DNA of 16,727 nt from Pavlovales sp. CCMP2436 (lineage: Eukaryota > Haptophyta > Pavlovophyceae > Pavlovales), in contig MU631352.1 in assembly GCA_026770615.1 (NCBI GenBank), positions 259,555-276,281 of the forward strand. The letters run 5' to 3'. The position numbers were made by a program, and so were the translations under genes. The notes under the pieces are model-generated. The model worked only from the letters and a program-made list of their open reading frames with translations. It searched no databases and was not told the DNA's origin. Shown piece by piece: positions 16,510 to 16,727 of the stretch (positions are counted from its first letter, which is position 1; each line of letters opens with the position of its first letter).

Positions 16510-16727
16510 CGGGCGATGAGTGGCATTCCCCTCGCAGTCCAGGCGTCAACCGCACGCCCGCGGAGCTGGGTTCAGCGCGCCTGACCACAGGCCTGAGTTC
16601 AGCGCGCGTGGCGCGCGCGCGCGCGCCCCCTGCACGCGCTATGCCCAATGCGACGGCGGAGGAGGAGGAAGGCGGCGGCAATGCATGGCATGCCTTGAAC
16701 GACGAGTCTGACGAGGAGGACGAGCTT
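16510..16727. other. GC-rich right flank, host-like
   Basis: Abrupt change from AT-rich viral to GC-rich DNA at 16510. It holds a GC dinucleotide run (about 16609-16625). From ATG 16641 a + strand frame is open to the window end, with AEEEEGGGNAWHALNDESDE followed by more acidic residues, which resembles an acidic host protein segment. I cannot name it, and the start is uncertain because the frame is open further upstream. Confidence 0.5.

Noticed and set aside
1..16727. CRISPR array, tRNA, rRNA, PolB or adenovirus-type protease
   Set aside because: I saw no regularly spaced repeats, cloverleaf, rRNA-like sequence, or motifs of these enzymes. The fibre repeats are protein-coding and degenerate.

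Overview
The window looks like a piece of eukaryotic (probably protist) nuclear DNA carrying an old integrated double-stranded DNA virus. The virus is of the Polinton-like virus (PLV)/virophage type. Two kinds of DNA are stitched together. GC-rich blocks (about 1-115, 791-1137, 15301-15422 and 16510-16727) read like host or transposon sequence. Everything else is AT-rich and holds tightly packed virus genes. The host cannot be named from the sequence. GC-rich coding flanks of this kind would fit an oomycete or similar protist, but that is a weak guess.

The hallmark genes of a small icosahedral DNA virus are all here: double jelly-roll major capsid protein (9728-11038), minor capsid/penton-like protein (7349-8087), A32/FtsK-HerA-type packaging ATPase (8990-9709), and a D5-like primase plus superfamily 3 helicase (12876-15583). 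A class 3 lipase (6671-7357, + strand) and several small unknown genes complete the set. The left third (333 to about 6632, - strand) is one very long adhesin-like coding region: a repetitive Asn/Ser-rich fibre stalk followed by about four LamG/concanavalin-type modules. I saw no integrase, protein-primed DNA polymerase or adenovirus-type protease.

Layout from left to right: GC-rich flank; small + strand gene remnant (122-323); LamG modules interrupted by a GC-rich insertion; fibre stalk; lipase; minor capsid; unknown virion-type gene; ATPase; major capsid; a cluster of small genes on both strands (11.07-12.64 kb); a near-perfect 37/38-nt hairpin (12763-12868) just after the helicase stop; primase-helicase; three short - strand genes; a fold-back inverted duplication (16339-16509) ending exactly where GC-rich DNA begins.

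Most large genes are broken by several in-frame stops and single-base frameshifts, so the element is decaying and not an active provirus. The lipase and a few small genes remain open. Two further insertions support age: a 122-nt GC-rich piece in the primase, flanked by a 5-bp direct repeat, and a 33-34-nt remnant of the same sequence inside the fibre gene. In the virus the capsid genes would build the shell, the ATPase would pump DNA into it, the primase-helicase would replicate the genome, and the fibre/LamG protein would probably bind a glycan on the host or on a giant virus.
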